In this document: piece after piece, positions 26,901-39,292 of the stretch
Numbering within the stretch: position 1 is the first letter of the stretch
Layout of the letters: the number at the start of each line of letters is the position of its first letter
Assembly (NCBI GenBank): GCA_013396655.1
Contig: WBMV01000276.1
Span: 94,136 to 158,135 of the forward strand
DNA from: Campylorhamphus procurvoides
Lineage: Eukaryota > Chordata > Aves > Passeriformes > Dendrocolaptidae
Direction: 5' to 3'
Length of the DNA stretch: 64,000 nt
The notes under the pieces: model-generated
Told to the model about the DNA's origin: nothing
What the model saw: only the letters and a program-made list of their open reading frames with translations
Database searches by the model: none
Made by a program: the position numbers and the translations under genes

Positions 26901-29900
26901 CATTCCTACATTTTGAACTTTATAATTGTCATTGTGTTGTTCAGGCCCTTGTTGAATATTCATAATTCTTTCTCTGCTTCTGCTTGCTCAGATTGCTTTG
27001 AGAGTGGCTGCTTTCCTCTGTGAGGGATCCATGATAAAACAGATTTTAATGGAAAAATAAATTGCCCAAGCATAAATAATCCATCAAAAGATCTCACTTT
27101 TTCAAATCTTTCCTTCTAAACAAGTGTGAGTGTTGCCATGTGCTGCTGTTCTTATTTTATATTCCTCTAGATCTGGTGGAGATAGAGATTCTCTTTTTAT
27201 CTTTTCCCTAGCAAATGGAATGCCCCCAAAGAACTGGTGATCTGGACAGATAAATAAATATTATGTTGAGCTTTCATGTTCCCCAGAACCCCTGTGTGAC
27301 ATTATCCCTCACTGCAGAGTGTGGGAATAACTTGGGATTGTACCAGGCCTGAGAGTGAAGTTTCGCATCCCCAGCAATTCCAGACAGGGATCAATGAGCT
27401 GCTTTGCTGTGGATGCTGAAAGGTCTCTGTCCTGGCTCAGAGTTGATCCTTTAGAGAAACTGGTGCTTAACACCTTACCCACTGCTTTATTGGATCCTTA
27501 CTCGTGTCCACAGGGTGAGCTGTGGAGCAAATCCTGTTTGCTTGGCACAGGAGAGCATGAGGAGAGGCTCAAAGGAGAGATTTTAGGCAGGTCTAAAGCA
27601 GGGCCTTGGCTTGTGGCATCTGAGGTGCTGCAGTAGGTGAGGAAGTACCTCAGAAACTGCTGGTAAGGAAATAATCAGGATCCTCCTTCCCTTCTGAAGT
27701 CTGTTTTTAACTTTATGTTCCCACTGGGAAAGCAAATTGTGCCCGGATCCCTTGGCATGTGCCAGGTCAAGCCTGGCACCTGAGGCAGCCCCAATTCAGC
27801 CCTGTCCCAAAGCCTCTCCTTGAGGCAGGAGTGATCCATTAATGCTCTCCATTGTTCTGGCTGTGTTTCTGAGGTTCTCCGCTCTGCCTCCTCCATCCCA
27901 GCCTCACTTTTGCATAGCTGGGAATCCCCCAGTACAGCTCCAAACCTTCCCTGAACCTTCTCTTCCCAGTCCTCACACCTGCTCAGGTGCCCTTCTCCTC
28001 CTTCCAAGGCTCTTCTTTCACCAGCTCTTCTCCCCTCTTTGAACACCTCTGTTCCTCACCCTTGCAAATCCCATGGATTGGGTTATTGCAGCTTTGTTTG
28101 GGGCTTTGTCTCTTCCTCGGTGTGACCTTTTGTGTGGACACAGACCCTTGGTAATTGTTTATGTGAAATGTGTTATAAAACTGCTTTGGGGGGCTGCCCT
28201 GCAGGTGGGTGATGATGATGAAGGTGCTGCTGTGACCTCAGCCAGTTCTGACCCACGTGTTACCTGAACCTTGTCATGTTTTTACTGGGCAAAGGGGTGT
28301 CTGAAGGGATTTCCTGAGTATTGGTGTGTTGGAGCTTTCCCATGACTCGTGTCCTACAGGCCTGGGGGCAGTGGGAGTGTGATTATACTGTTTGTAAAAA
28401 CAGAAACTTGGGGAGTTGAGAGCATTCATCGTGATTCATCAGCTCGTGTCACTGTCATAACCCTAAACCCCAAAATAAATACCCAGGGGAGTGGCTGGAG
28501 CTCTGACTGAGTGGGCTTTGCCTGGGAGAGCTGCCAGTTGCCCTCAGGGGTTCTGGAGAGCCGTGGTACCTCCCTGCCATGGTGATGAGTGGAGATGGGG
28601 AGGCCTGAGGATGCTGTCAGTGCAGTGTCAGAGATATCTGTACAAATGGTCCCAAAAGATTGACACTTGTGGGCCTTTCTCTAGTGACAGATGTGTCTTG
28701 AACAGCATCACTGCTGGCACATCGCTCTGCTCTTTTACTGCCTGTCAGCCCCTTGGTTCTGCCATAAAGTGCTGGCTTGAAAACAGATTGAAACCTACCA
28801 GTGTACATTTAGATGATCACATCTATTCATGTTTCCTGTCAGCAGATAGTTGAGATAAGCAAAGGCATATTGCAGATGGGAGCTGGGAGCAGAAATCCTT
28901 CTTGCCCTTCAGCATGGCAATGGCTAAAAATCCTAACAACCCAACTGTGTGGTTTCCCTGATTTCCTAAAATCTGAGTGCTGCTCAGTAGGGGCTTAGGT
29001 AGTGTATGTGCTGGGAACATAAAGATGTTTAAGGTGTTGCTGGAGTTTAATGTTGATTTGCACAGAGCTTAAGAATTAAACAGCCACTTCCTCCCCCCCC
29101 ATCCCCAAATAACTTGGGTACAGTAGGAAGAAATGCCATCCAAGCTGTGAATGTGCTCTCAGTGGGTATTGCTGCAGTTAATATCTGCTTGGGACAAGAA
29201 GAGAAGGGCAGTTTCACCCAGGGAGAGTTTATGGGGTCTGTCCTTCCATTCCTGAGGGGTGCAGGAGCCCAGGGAGGGCAGAAACGTGACTGTGGGGAGA
29301 GTGAAGATGAGACCATGTGGTGTCATCTCTGGGAAGTGACTGCCTGAGCCCCTGTGTGACCTGGACAGAACTGTCCCCCTTGTCCCCTGCAGAGCCCTGT
29401 GAGGGCCGTGCTGGTGCAGTGTGATCCCAGATCTCTCCTAGCAGGTAAATCCAAGTGCTGGTCCCCTCCAGGATTGCTGTTATCACTGTCTCACCTTGGC
29501 TCTGCCCTCCATCTGTAAGGAATGGGGCTGGGTCCTGCAGAGCAGCCTCCTGGCCCCATCCTGCCTGCTTTTCTGGGCTCTGGGTGCCCTTGGGAAGGGC
29601 TGAAGGTGGGAGTCCCCCCAGCTCCCACCCTGGAGCAGGAGATAAAAGGGATCCCATGTGTGAAGAATCCCCAGCAGTGAGGTGAGGAGCATCCCCTCTC
29701 CTGATGAGCTGAACAAACGAGGGGCCAGTTCATCACAGCATCCTTCTGCCTGAACCCAAGGAAGAGCCCCCAAAAGGAGCCCTAAAGGGATCCTGCCTGG
29801 TGTGTTTGTTGTAGATTTGGGGTCAGAGCTTTGGCTGCTGGGCCAGCAGAAAGGCCAGTTGGGCTCTGGGACAGCAGCCAACCTCATTGCTGCATTGCTC

Positions 29901-32900
29901 TCACACTGCCTGTGCCACTGGGTGGGTTTATCTGCCAGGGCTGATGCTCCTGCTTCCCAGAGGCTCATTTGGCCAAAGTCTCCAAGCACAGGGCAATCCA
30001 AGTCAGCCTCTTGATTCTTTTATTCCCCCTCCATTACCCGTGTTAATTGAATTTGACAGCCTGGCGAATAGGATTTGTCAAATATTAGAACCTTGGGCAA
30101 CTCCGATATTGGAACCTGGGCTTGTATTTATATAATCCAGATGTGAGACCCAATCAAGGGCTCAGATAAAGTGAAATGTCAGGCTTTGTGTGGAGAGAGA
30201 GGGAGAAATGCTCTTTGCCACTTGTTTTCCCATCTGGTGTCAAGTGCAGAGCGGGGTTCACTCCGTGCTGTTGGGCTCCAAGAACAGGGGAGGGGTTTGG
30301 GAGCTCACAGCAAATACAGGAGTAATATCAAAATGCTGACTCTCCCAAGACTGGTTAAGTGGGACCAACTTAGTGTTTGGGCAGTGAAAGGGAAGGACTT
30401 AGGGCTGATCAACCCAAGGCACTGCCTGAAGAGAGAACATTTCTCTCTTTGGGTAGTGCTGACAATAAATCTCCACATTTGCTGAATGTTGGTCTGCAGG
30501 CATTACCCAGCTGGGATAATATCCCACTCTAAGGGAAGAATGACTTAGGCTGTTGCTGCATCAATATATGCTCAATCTATATTCCGGTATTTGCTAAATC
30601 AGGGAATGACAATGTCCTACTCGGGAGCTTCACTCCTTTCATAAAATATGTTCTCAAATGATACACATGGAACAAACTCCTATTTCTGCAAGAGTTGTTC
30701 TGTGTGTAGAAGGGGCCTGAAATTTGTATAATAATTACCTTGAACTAATTCTGAGCTAAATCTCCTCGCTCCCCCAGTGACCTGCCTTTGGCAGAGGGGA
30801 AGAAATCCCGAGCAGCTCGAGGCAGTTGTTAATCAACCAGCTCATTCCCCAAAAGTGCAGTTTAATTTTAGCTCTGGATGGCTCTTCATCAAATCCAGGG
30901 CACAGGCCTAATGAGGGGGATTAAAATGGGGGAAGTTTAAAACGTTCCCAGTTTAGGTTTCAAAGGCAAAGAGTTTAATTGTCAGTATGAATCAAAACGT
31001 TCTGTTTGCCTGCATTTAAAAAATGCCAAAGAAACTTCCCATCGAAACAAAATCATTTCTGGTGGGTGTAAAATATTGTCATGGGAAGCCTGAAGTTGTA
31101 TGCAAGAAAATTGATAGAGCTGGACTGCTCTTAAGCTTATTTCCATTCTCACTGTATGACATGGATTTGGTGTTCAAAACTGCTTTAGAAACTAAACTAC
31201 TGTATTTAAACCACCACTCTCCAACAAAACCAGGTTTAATTTTTGAGTAAAGGTAGACCTGAGTGAAGCCCATCTCTGGTTTTTGATCACACAAAAGCAA
31301 AACAGGTAGGATGGTGAGATTTTGCAAATCCAGCCCAACCCCTGCCTTTGGGTGTCTGCAAATGCTCCTTTGCTCTGGTCGTGAGCTGTAGGAAAAACCC
31401 TCAAAGGCTTCAGGAGGAAAAAAGAGAGTACATGGGATGGGCCTTTTCTTCCTCCTGGCACAGGAGCCTCCTAGAGCATGATATGGGAAGGTTTCATCCT
31501 TGTTTCTGCAGTCTCAAGGGGTGCCACCCTCTCCAGGACACGCTCAGGGGACAAACCAGTAACTTTGGGGTTTATTTATAGAAATGAATGAATGCAGAAA
31601 ATGCAAAACACACTATATCTGATACAGTGCATATAAATAACTGCAAGCAGTATATAAATATATAAAACATGTAGTATATACGTGTTTGTAGTGGTTATTT
31701 CTCTGTGAATTGCTACTAAGAGGGGGAAATCTGAGGAGATAAAGGTGGCAGCCCCAGATGTTTTGCCAGAGAAGTGTCCTGGTGGGAGTGCCTGGTGCCA
31801 CAGCCCTGCTGGAGAGGGGAATGTTGTTCTGTCTGTGTTGTCACCCAGAGTTTTGCATCCATCACAGCTAATGTGGATGCCACTGGAAGTTGTGCAAAGA
31901 CCTGAGTGCTGGGCTCCCATAAATCCCGTGCCTGCCAGGGTGGAGAGGCTGCTTTGGGAGGGGGGAAGAAGCATTCAGTAGAAATGAGAGCCTGGGTAAA
32001 AGGCTCACCCCACGGAGCTGGGGGGTTTGAGCTCTGGCCCTGGAAACCCCAGGAAAACTCTGCCATTTCCCCTCTTTTTGGTTAAAGCAACAAACACAGT
32101 GCTGGGCTGTTCCCAGGAGGGGCACAGTGGGAATGCCCCTCTCCTCCCACACTCGGCCATGGCTCTGTGTGCTTGCCCTCGGAATCACGGCGTGGTTCTA
32201 ATCCAAACAGGCAGCAGCACGGCCAGGGTGGGGTACCAGGGTGGGAGCAGCAGGTCTTACAGAGGTGGGATAGTCTGGGAAGAGGGGGGAAGTGGAGGGA
32301 AGGAAGGGACCCCCGAAAGGAAAGCAACTAAAGCAAAAGAGCTTAATGAATAGAGCTATTGTGTTCAAGTGCATGGAGGAGAGTCCCTAGGGAAAGGTTG
32401 AGTTCCAGGATAAATGAAATCCCCCCTCCACTGACGTCCTTCCCTGCTCACATCTAGGCCTGACAGTTACCTGTGAAGGAGCAGAGCTGAAAATATTTAT
32501 CACTTCTGCTCCAATTTACGTGGTTCTGCAAGTGTCTTAGTTGTGCCTGGCTTGGAAACGCTGTGTCGTCAGGAAATCCTGCATTTCTGGAAAGTATTTT
32601 CTTTTGGGATCTCCCAGGAACCTCCTCCCGTTCGTTTTCTTTTCTCTTCTCACAGCTTTTTATGCCTAATGTTGGAGGAAGGTACAGGCTTTTTCCAGTC
32701 ACTGCAAACCTGTGTCTAGAGAACAGAGGCAGCACTGTTGGCTGCCATGCCTTGGTGTCCCTGCACCTTGTGGGGGGAGCAGAGCAGTTTGGGAGCGGGT
32801 GTGGGAGGAGAGGGGCTGGCTTTGGGAGCCTCAAGTCTGGGCTGAGCTCCCCACTTAGCACAGGCAGGGGATGTGAGGGGCACTCAGGCCTCACAAACTG

Positions 32901-33190
32901 CTCGGGGTTTTATTCACACCCTCAGTGTCAATGAAATGGCTTATCGAGCACGTGGATGTGGCTGTCCATGGCAGATCAAAGGTCTGTTAAACCAGGATCC
33001 TCTGCAGCTGCCACTGCTACGTGGCACAGAAGGGCTGGGATAGTTGGGTTGGCTTTAGGAGGGTCTGCTGCATGTTTTTTGGAAAAGATAGATTACAGAA
33101 GCAGCCATGGCATATAACCAGAGGAAACAGGCTGTGTGTGGAAGGCGTAGAAATGGCTTTAGAAAAGTCCAAATCAAGCTGAAACCTGTT
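20906..33190. other. Intron block, mostly unique sequence
   Basis: Twelve kilobases with only the ATT microsatellite as a clear repeat. Open frames up to 200 codons (26216-26818, +) have low-complexity, Gly/Cys/Trp-rich translations and no domain pattern. Stretches at 21240-21370 and 29990-30180 look compositionally like conserved non-coding DNA, but this cannot be tested from one sequence. Confidence 0.5.
23066..23100. repeat. (ATT)n microsatellite
   Basis: About eleven ATT triplets with one ATT to GTT change. Likely polymorphic in length. Confidence 0.93.
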
Positions 33191-33417
33191 CTGTTTGGCC
33201 TCTGGGCTGCCTCTCCTTGGTGTGTGAGGACCAACAACACCCCAGCGTGCCAGGCACGGGCTGAGCAGTGNCTCGGCCTCTGGGCTGCCTCTCCTTGTCC
33301 AGCCAGGCACGCAGGTTCCCTTGCAGGTTCCCTTGCAGCATTGCCCAAGGACTGGGCACTGCTTGGTGTGTCAGGACCAGCAACACCCCTGTGTGCCAGG
33401 CACGGGCTGAGCAGTGC
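33191..33417 (+). repeat. Complex tandem repeat containing an unresolved base
   Basis: Two unit types are interleaved. Unit A (GGCCTCTGGGCTGCCTCTCC) occurs at 33197 and 33275, 78 bp apart. Unit B (TGGTGTGTSAGGACC, then AACACC and CCAGGCACGGGCTGAGCAGTG-like text) occurs at 33218-33270 and 33364-33416, 146 bp apart. Between them a 12-bp unit CAGGTTCCCTTG is doubled at 33312-33335. The only n of the window (33271) sits exactly at the end of the first unit B. This suggests a collapsed or variable copy number in the assembly. Confidence 0.88.
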
Positions 33418-33510
33418 CAGTGCTTCATCCTGGCACAGTTTCCTCCCCACACAGGAGGGTCCTGCCCTGAACTGCTCTATGGGCAAGTTCTTTTTACAGA
33501 TCTGCACCCC

Positions 33511-33612
33511 TGACTTGGAGTGGGTTTGGAGGAGTGTTTTTGGAGGGGTGATGGGCTGAGGCTGTGACTCGGAGTGGGTTTGGAGGAGTGTTTTTGGAGG
33601 GGTGATGGGCTG
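33511..33612 (+). repeat. 54-bp tandem duplication
   Basis: TGACTTGGAGTGGGTTTGG starts at 33511 and TGACTCGGAGTGGGTTTGG starts at 33565. The copies match almost exactly through GGAGGGGTGATGGGCTG and part ways after 33612. It lies 94 bp to the right of the complex repeat, in the same repeat-prone stretch. Confidence 0.92.
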
Positions 33613-36407
33613 GTGTTGTGTGTCCTGGCTCGTGCCTTCAGGCTGGGCTGGATGGGGCTCCAAAGGGCTCCAGCTGCAGCTCTGGATAGATGGGAATGAG
33701 GGAGGCAGCTCAGGGGGCAGAGCAGTGTCTGAACCCTGGGCACCAAAAGGGTGCTTGGTGGCAGAGCCAGCACTGGAAATACACGGGCAGAACAGCAGGA
33801 CAAATGGGACTGATTCTTGCTGGAAGTTTTCCCTTTGGAACTCCTTCAGTTTGTCCTATGGAGCCATGGAAATAGTCTGAAGTCAGGGAAAGTGCTGGAT
33901 TTCAGGCTGACTCTCCCCTTGTGGGCAGAAGTAAAATGTTCTGTTGTTTCCAGTCTGTAGAACAGGTCAGACACTCGCCCTCCTCAGAGAGACAGGTGGG
34001 AATTAGCTTCTGTTTCCAAAGTGGTTTAATGTGCTCTTGTTCCTGAGGGACTTGGAGCCCAGGGATTTCTCTCTGGGGCTCAGCAAAGACCACACCTACC
34101 CCCTGGCTCAGCCTGCTGCCTTTGAGTCACCAGAAAAAAGGTAACCTGTTGGCATGAGCTCAGAGGAGAGCAACCCAAACAACTCAGGGACTGGCTGCAG
34201 GGCTTGGATTAACAGCACAAGATGAAAAGAGATAAATAGATGTAGTTTGGTGAAAGCTGTTCCCCTGGAGTTAGTGACGCTCCCTTCCTCTGAAGATGGA
34301 AATGTTGAAGGATTTGCTTAGTGTGCTCCAGAGAGGTGATTGGCAGGGGGAGGAGCGTGCAGAAAGGAACTCCAGGTGAAGACCAAAGCATTTCCTGACC
34401 GGGGATCTATTGGAAGTCTCTGAGGTGTGGACGAAGCCTTGAGATGAAGGTGAAACCCAGTTCCTGTAATTCGAGAGACTCTTACATGACTGATCCAGCA
34501 GGACTGCCCAGAGATGCAGCACCACAAGCTTTCCCTCTCTTCATTCAATCTGCATTCAGAAATCAGTCCTGAAGGGCCACAGCCCTGGCTAGTCCTCCTT
34601 GTTCTGTTCCTCTCTGCCCTGCAGTACCCAAGAAAGCCACAACATGCAGCTCCTTGTGACTTAACCCCATGCACAAACCCAAACCCAGCCCGCCAAGGGC
34701 CTTCTCTGTAATTGTAGGAACAGCTGTTGGAAGGATCAGAAACTATACAGAAAACTAGCAGGGAAACTCCAGGACAATGAATCCAACTTGCCAGTTAACT
34801 GTAACCATCCTTCCCCTTTTCTCAGTGTTTTTGTTTCTCTGGGACTGTGGGTGTTGACCTGGATATCTGAGGGAGGACAGCTGTGGTGCCCTGCAGGTCC
34901 TTGGAGGCAGATTTAGCCTGGGAGTCCTAGCAGGGTATGTTAACCCACAGTTAGTGCTGTGCTCTTGCAATTACTGCCCTGCCAGTGATTAAGCCAACTG
35001 GTTTAGACTTATCTCAGCATCTCTGCCACGCTCAGCAGTCAGCTGAGCCCTTTTTCCAGCAAACAGCATCAGCAAAAAAGTCACTGTTTCTGCCAGGGAG
35101 AGAAGCTGGAGTCCCAAAATCAGTCTGTGCCCTTCGTTTAGATCAGGCAAATCCTGAGTTCTGTAGAGTAGGAATTGAGCACTCCTGGCTTTTAACTTGC
35201 CAGAGCCTGGGATTAATCACAGGACTGGATCCAATTGTCCTTTGTAAACAAACAGTGCATTTGAAGCCACATGTGGGAAGTTACAGCTATGAAGCCTTAA
35301 TCACATTGCATGGGAAATCCCAAGGTTGGGCATTTAGTCAGGAACGTTTAAGTTTCGGGGGAAAAAAGGTCTAAAGCACACAATCCTTTATTGTTTTTCC
35401 ATCTGTGATATAGGGAGAGCTCTGCCAAGCTCCATTCCCTGCACAGGTGAGCCCTGCAAGGTTTTACTCCCAACCTGTAATACAGTGCTAGTCCAGGAGT
35501 GGAATTCTGGTTCCATTCCTTTCCCTGTCAGCATTTCCTTGCATATCTGCAGCTTTCTGCCAGCCCAGGGCTCGGGGTAGCAGAACAAGTCCTTTATGGC
35601 ATGATTTATGTGTAGCAGCACGTTGTGTTTATGAAGTGGGGGAAGCTTTAGGGCATCTCAGATGGAGGGGCTGAAATCCAGCGGGATGTGGGTGTGGATT
35701 TCAGCCTTTTCATGTCATCTTTTTTTTTTAGGTTGCTTCTGTTTTAGGGTATTAACTTGGAGATGACTTGGGTTTTTAGGAGCAGTGCTGGTGCAATGAA
35801 AACACTGTTAATGGTGCTGAGGCTGCCCAGAGTTCCCTGCTGTTCCTGCACAGGCAGTGTGTTCATCAGCTGTGTGCTGCCAAGCACTTGGCTAAATGTG
35901 GGAGAGGATGTGACGCCTTCCAAACAGAAACATGCCATGCAGAAAGCTTCCAGAGTGCTGAGGGAACTCTGGCCAGCTTAGCAATTGAAAATGTGACAAG
36001 CTGTGGCATCTTCCCATGGTTGCCTTTGCTGCAGGGGCCGTGTGTGAACGTGGCTGGCTCTGCCCTGGGGTCGGTGCCCCCGTCACAGCCATGGCAAGTG
36101 GAATGAGCACTTGGGGGGGGAATTCCCTGCCCTGGTGCCATGGTCACCACCAGCTTCATTCTCTGCTGCCTCCTCCTCCTCCCTCTGCCCCGTCTATGTC
36201 TGTGGCACAAGAGAAACCAGGAGCAGGGACAGTGGTGGGTTTGGGGCATGGCCAGCAGCAGCTTTGCCATCCTCCCCTTCCATTTGCTGCTCCTGTGTGG
36301 TGTTCCCTCTTCCTCCTCGGGTCCTGTTGGGGAATGCTGCTCCTCTCTGGGTGCAGGGCTGAGCACCAGTGGAGGCAGGAGAAACTGCAGCAGTTCCTGT
36401 GCTGATG

Positions 36408-36464
36408 TTGGAGTTGGACTGGGATGGTTCTCGTGGGTCCCTTCCAGCTGGGGATATTCTGTGG
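36408..36464 (+). mobile_element. CR1 LINE 3' tail remnant
   Basis: A short sense remnant: GGAGTTGGACTGGGATGG, then GGGTCCCTTCCAGCTGGG and the tail-like GATATTCTGTGG. Sequence to its left is not recognisable as CR1. Confidence 0.75.
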
Positions 36465-37530
36465 TTAAAGCCAAGGGCTGACTCCCTCTGACCCACACCC
36501 TTGCACAGTGCATGTGCATCACCAGAATCTGAGGACTGGCATTTCTTAACCATTATTTGTATTCAAGGACAGGTATAAACAGTGGGGGCCATTTCAGTTC
36601 TTCACTACTTCAGTTTATTGTGCCTTGGCCTTAACTAAATATAAGGAGGCAAGAAATATGTGTGTGTGTAGCTAGAGAAACAGGGGCAGTGTTTTTAGGT
36701 ATTCTGCCTTGTTCTGAGCACCAATATCTTCTTTTTCCCCCTTTTCCCTTCCTCTGTCAGCCTCGGAGCTCCAGCAAGCTGATCCTAACCACTAACACAT
36801 GTCATGGGGTGGGGAAAGTGCTGCAGGAAGGAATGCTCCGAGGAGCACAGTAGCATTTCTATATTCAGCTTATATTCAAGTTAGTCATCAGCTCCTTCAG
36901 CTGCGAGGCAGCAGAGAAGAGGAATGGTGTGTGAAGGAGCTGTAAATCTCAGCGAGCAGGTCTGTGCTGCTCCTGCACGATCACAGGCAGAGCAGGACTG
37001 CGCCTCCTCCTGCTTCTGCCTGGGCACTTTGAAGTAGCAGAGATGTTTATTGCCTCTGCCTCACAAACGAAAACAGCCAGTGCCAGACAAAGGCAGGTCT
37101 CGAATGTCTTGATTCTCAGCAGCCTTTTAGTGTTCTCAGCATGAGGAGTTGCATGGAAGGAGTTCTGACAGTCCAGCAGGCAGTGATGGGGTGGGAGGTG
37201 AAACCTGTCTGGGGTGGGGAGGAAGAGCGAGATCTCTTTGAACCCAAGATGGAGTTAACTTCTGTCTGCAAAGTCAAGCTCCCCCCATCCACCAGCAGCA
37301 CTGACAGCTCTAACCAGACAGGACCTGTCCTTGCTTGAACTCTGGGGAATCTCTGCTTTGAACCTGCCCTGCAGGTGATTCCTGGCAGGTTTGGTTGGAG
37401 TGCTTTGGCCTCTCGCTGTACGAACCATGACCTGGGCTTGTACCTCGTTCTCCCACCTTTAGACACTTGAGAGTGTTCTTTCTGTGCCCACCCCTCCCAA
37501 AATAACAGCTTCTGGTGAGTAAGACAGACA

Positions 37531-37656
37531 CCCCCATCCCTGGAGGTGTCCAGGACCAGGCTGGATGGGACTGAGTAACCTGGTCTAGTGGAAGGTGTTG
37601 GAATTAGATGATCTTTTAGATCCCTTCCAACCCCAATGTGTGATTCCATGACTATG
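37531..37656 (+). mobile_element. CR1 LINE 3' terminus
   Basis: Sense CR1 terminal 125 bp: CCATCCCTGGAGGTGTCCAG, GACCAGGCTGGATGGGACTG, AACCTGGTCTAGTGGAAGGT, GATGATCTTTTAGATCCCTT, and a tail with TGATTCCATGACTATG in place of the usual ATTCTATGA repeats. The standard CCCTGCCCATGGCAGG segment is deleted. Confidence 0.93.
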
Positions 37657-39111
37657 CCTATTTAAAGTCCTTAAGGATCATCCAGCTGTGATTTAATTGC
37701 TGCCTCTGAGTGTGTATGGGGAGGGCAGGTAGCTGAGGGAAGGAAAGCACTAATAGTTGTCTTTGAAATGAAACTAATACTTGTGTGTGGCCAGTCTGTG
37801 CTTTAGTTTCTGGTCTAAGGGCTGAGCTGCCCTCATGGCTCGTGGTGGGAGTGAGCCAGGAGGCAGAAGAGCTGTGGGGAGCAGGAGCACATCCTCCCAA
37901 ACTGCACCCCACTTGTGCTGCACACAGACTGTGCATTCCTCCAGGACTCTCACCTGCCCTTCAAGTCTCAGCTTGAACACACGCTCGCTCTTCTTTGTAG
38001 TTTTTCCCCTTTGTGTTTGCTCAGACTCCAAACTCAGGTTACAAATCTCGGCGGAGGAGCCCTTTGAGCCGCGCCAATTGTTTTGGGAAGCCAATTACTG
38101 TGTGGTAGTAAATGAAGCAGGCAGAAGGAATGTTAAATATAGCAGACTTGCAGCAACAAGCCTCCTGTCAAGAGGCACAAGGCTCACCTCTGCCTACCTG
38201 AGGAGAGAGCAGCAGTTCCAGCCACCAGCTGGTGGGAAGGTGAGGCACAGAGTGAGCCAGGAACAGGAATGGAATTGTACTATTACACAAAGGGCTGCTT
38301 CATGTAGGGAAAAGCTTCTGAAAAGCCAAGCAAGACCGTTTCCTGTAGCACACACATGGTTGTGTGCTGCTGGTAGTGTAAGGAAAGCCTCTGGTCTCTT
38401 TTTTCCTTCCCTTTATTTCCCTTTCCAGCCTCGGTAAATGCGGCAGCGGAGCAGGAATTTGAATGCTGACTCAGAGGCATCAGCACGTATCTGCTCCTGC
38501 TTGGGCTGATTCCTGCTTTTCCAGCTCCAGCAGGATTGCTGCAGATGAAGTTTCAGGCTCTCAAATGCATCCACTTGCCCAAGGGGGGCTAATGAAATCC
38601 AGAACTCAGCAATTCAAAACATTCCTGAGTGCAAGGCAAGCCCCTGAGTCACTCAGTGGAAGGGACACCATTTGTGAGTGAGCTCAGCTCCCACCAAACC
38701 TGGAGTTCATTATCAGCTCGGGCTGGTTTAACCCACAGCCCTTGTGGGTGCTCTGAGGTACCAGCTGGACCTGCCCTGTGGGAAGAGAGCACCTCTGGTC
38801 AGTGCTGTGCAGGACTGTGCAATCCCAAAGGAAGCTCATACTGGGAGCAGGGCACGGAGCTTCCCACGAGCCAGCGAGGTACTTGTGCCTCTCTGTGCTT
38901 ACCCAGGAAATGCCCCTGATAAACTCTGAAATGCACATTTTTAAACTCAAACACCCCTTCCCTTTTGTTTCTGCATCTGGGTGGTGCCACAGGAGGTGGC
39001 AGATGCTGAGGCAGGCTCAGGTAACTCCAAAGTTCTCTCCTCTGGCAGAGCCTGGCCCTGGATGAGGATAAATGGTCATGAATCAATCTCAGGTGTCAGT
39101 GGCAGAGCTGC

Positions 39112-39292
39112 ATAATTAATTATAACTTTATATGGCACACAGAGAAACAATAATGCTGGCTGTGTGTTCGTGGTAATGAATGGATCTGTTTGCTAAGGAT
39201 CTGTGTCACACTGCGGGGTTTTTTTAGTCTTTCCACTGGTTTATCGTTTCATCCAGCCGTTACCATTAATTAATTATGTTGTAATTAATCCT
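39112..39292. promoter_or_regulatory. TAAT-rich block, possible homeodomain-bound element
   Basis: Two dense groups of TAAT/ATTA cores lie at about 39112-39126 (ATAATTAATTATAAC) and about 39264-39292 (CCATTAATTAATTATG and GTAATTAATCC), with a GTAATGAATGG core between them. Such clusters are common in conserved developmental enhancers, but AT-rich intron can produce them by chance. Confidence 0.22.

Noticed and set aside
35866..36522. 218-codon minus-strand open frame
   Set aside because: GC-rich chance frame with simple His/Pro/Arg-rich stretches, partly antisense to a CR1 tail.
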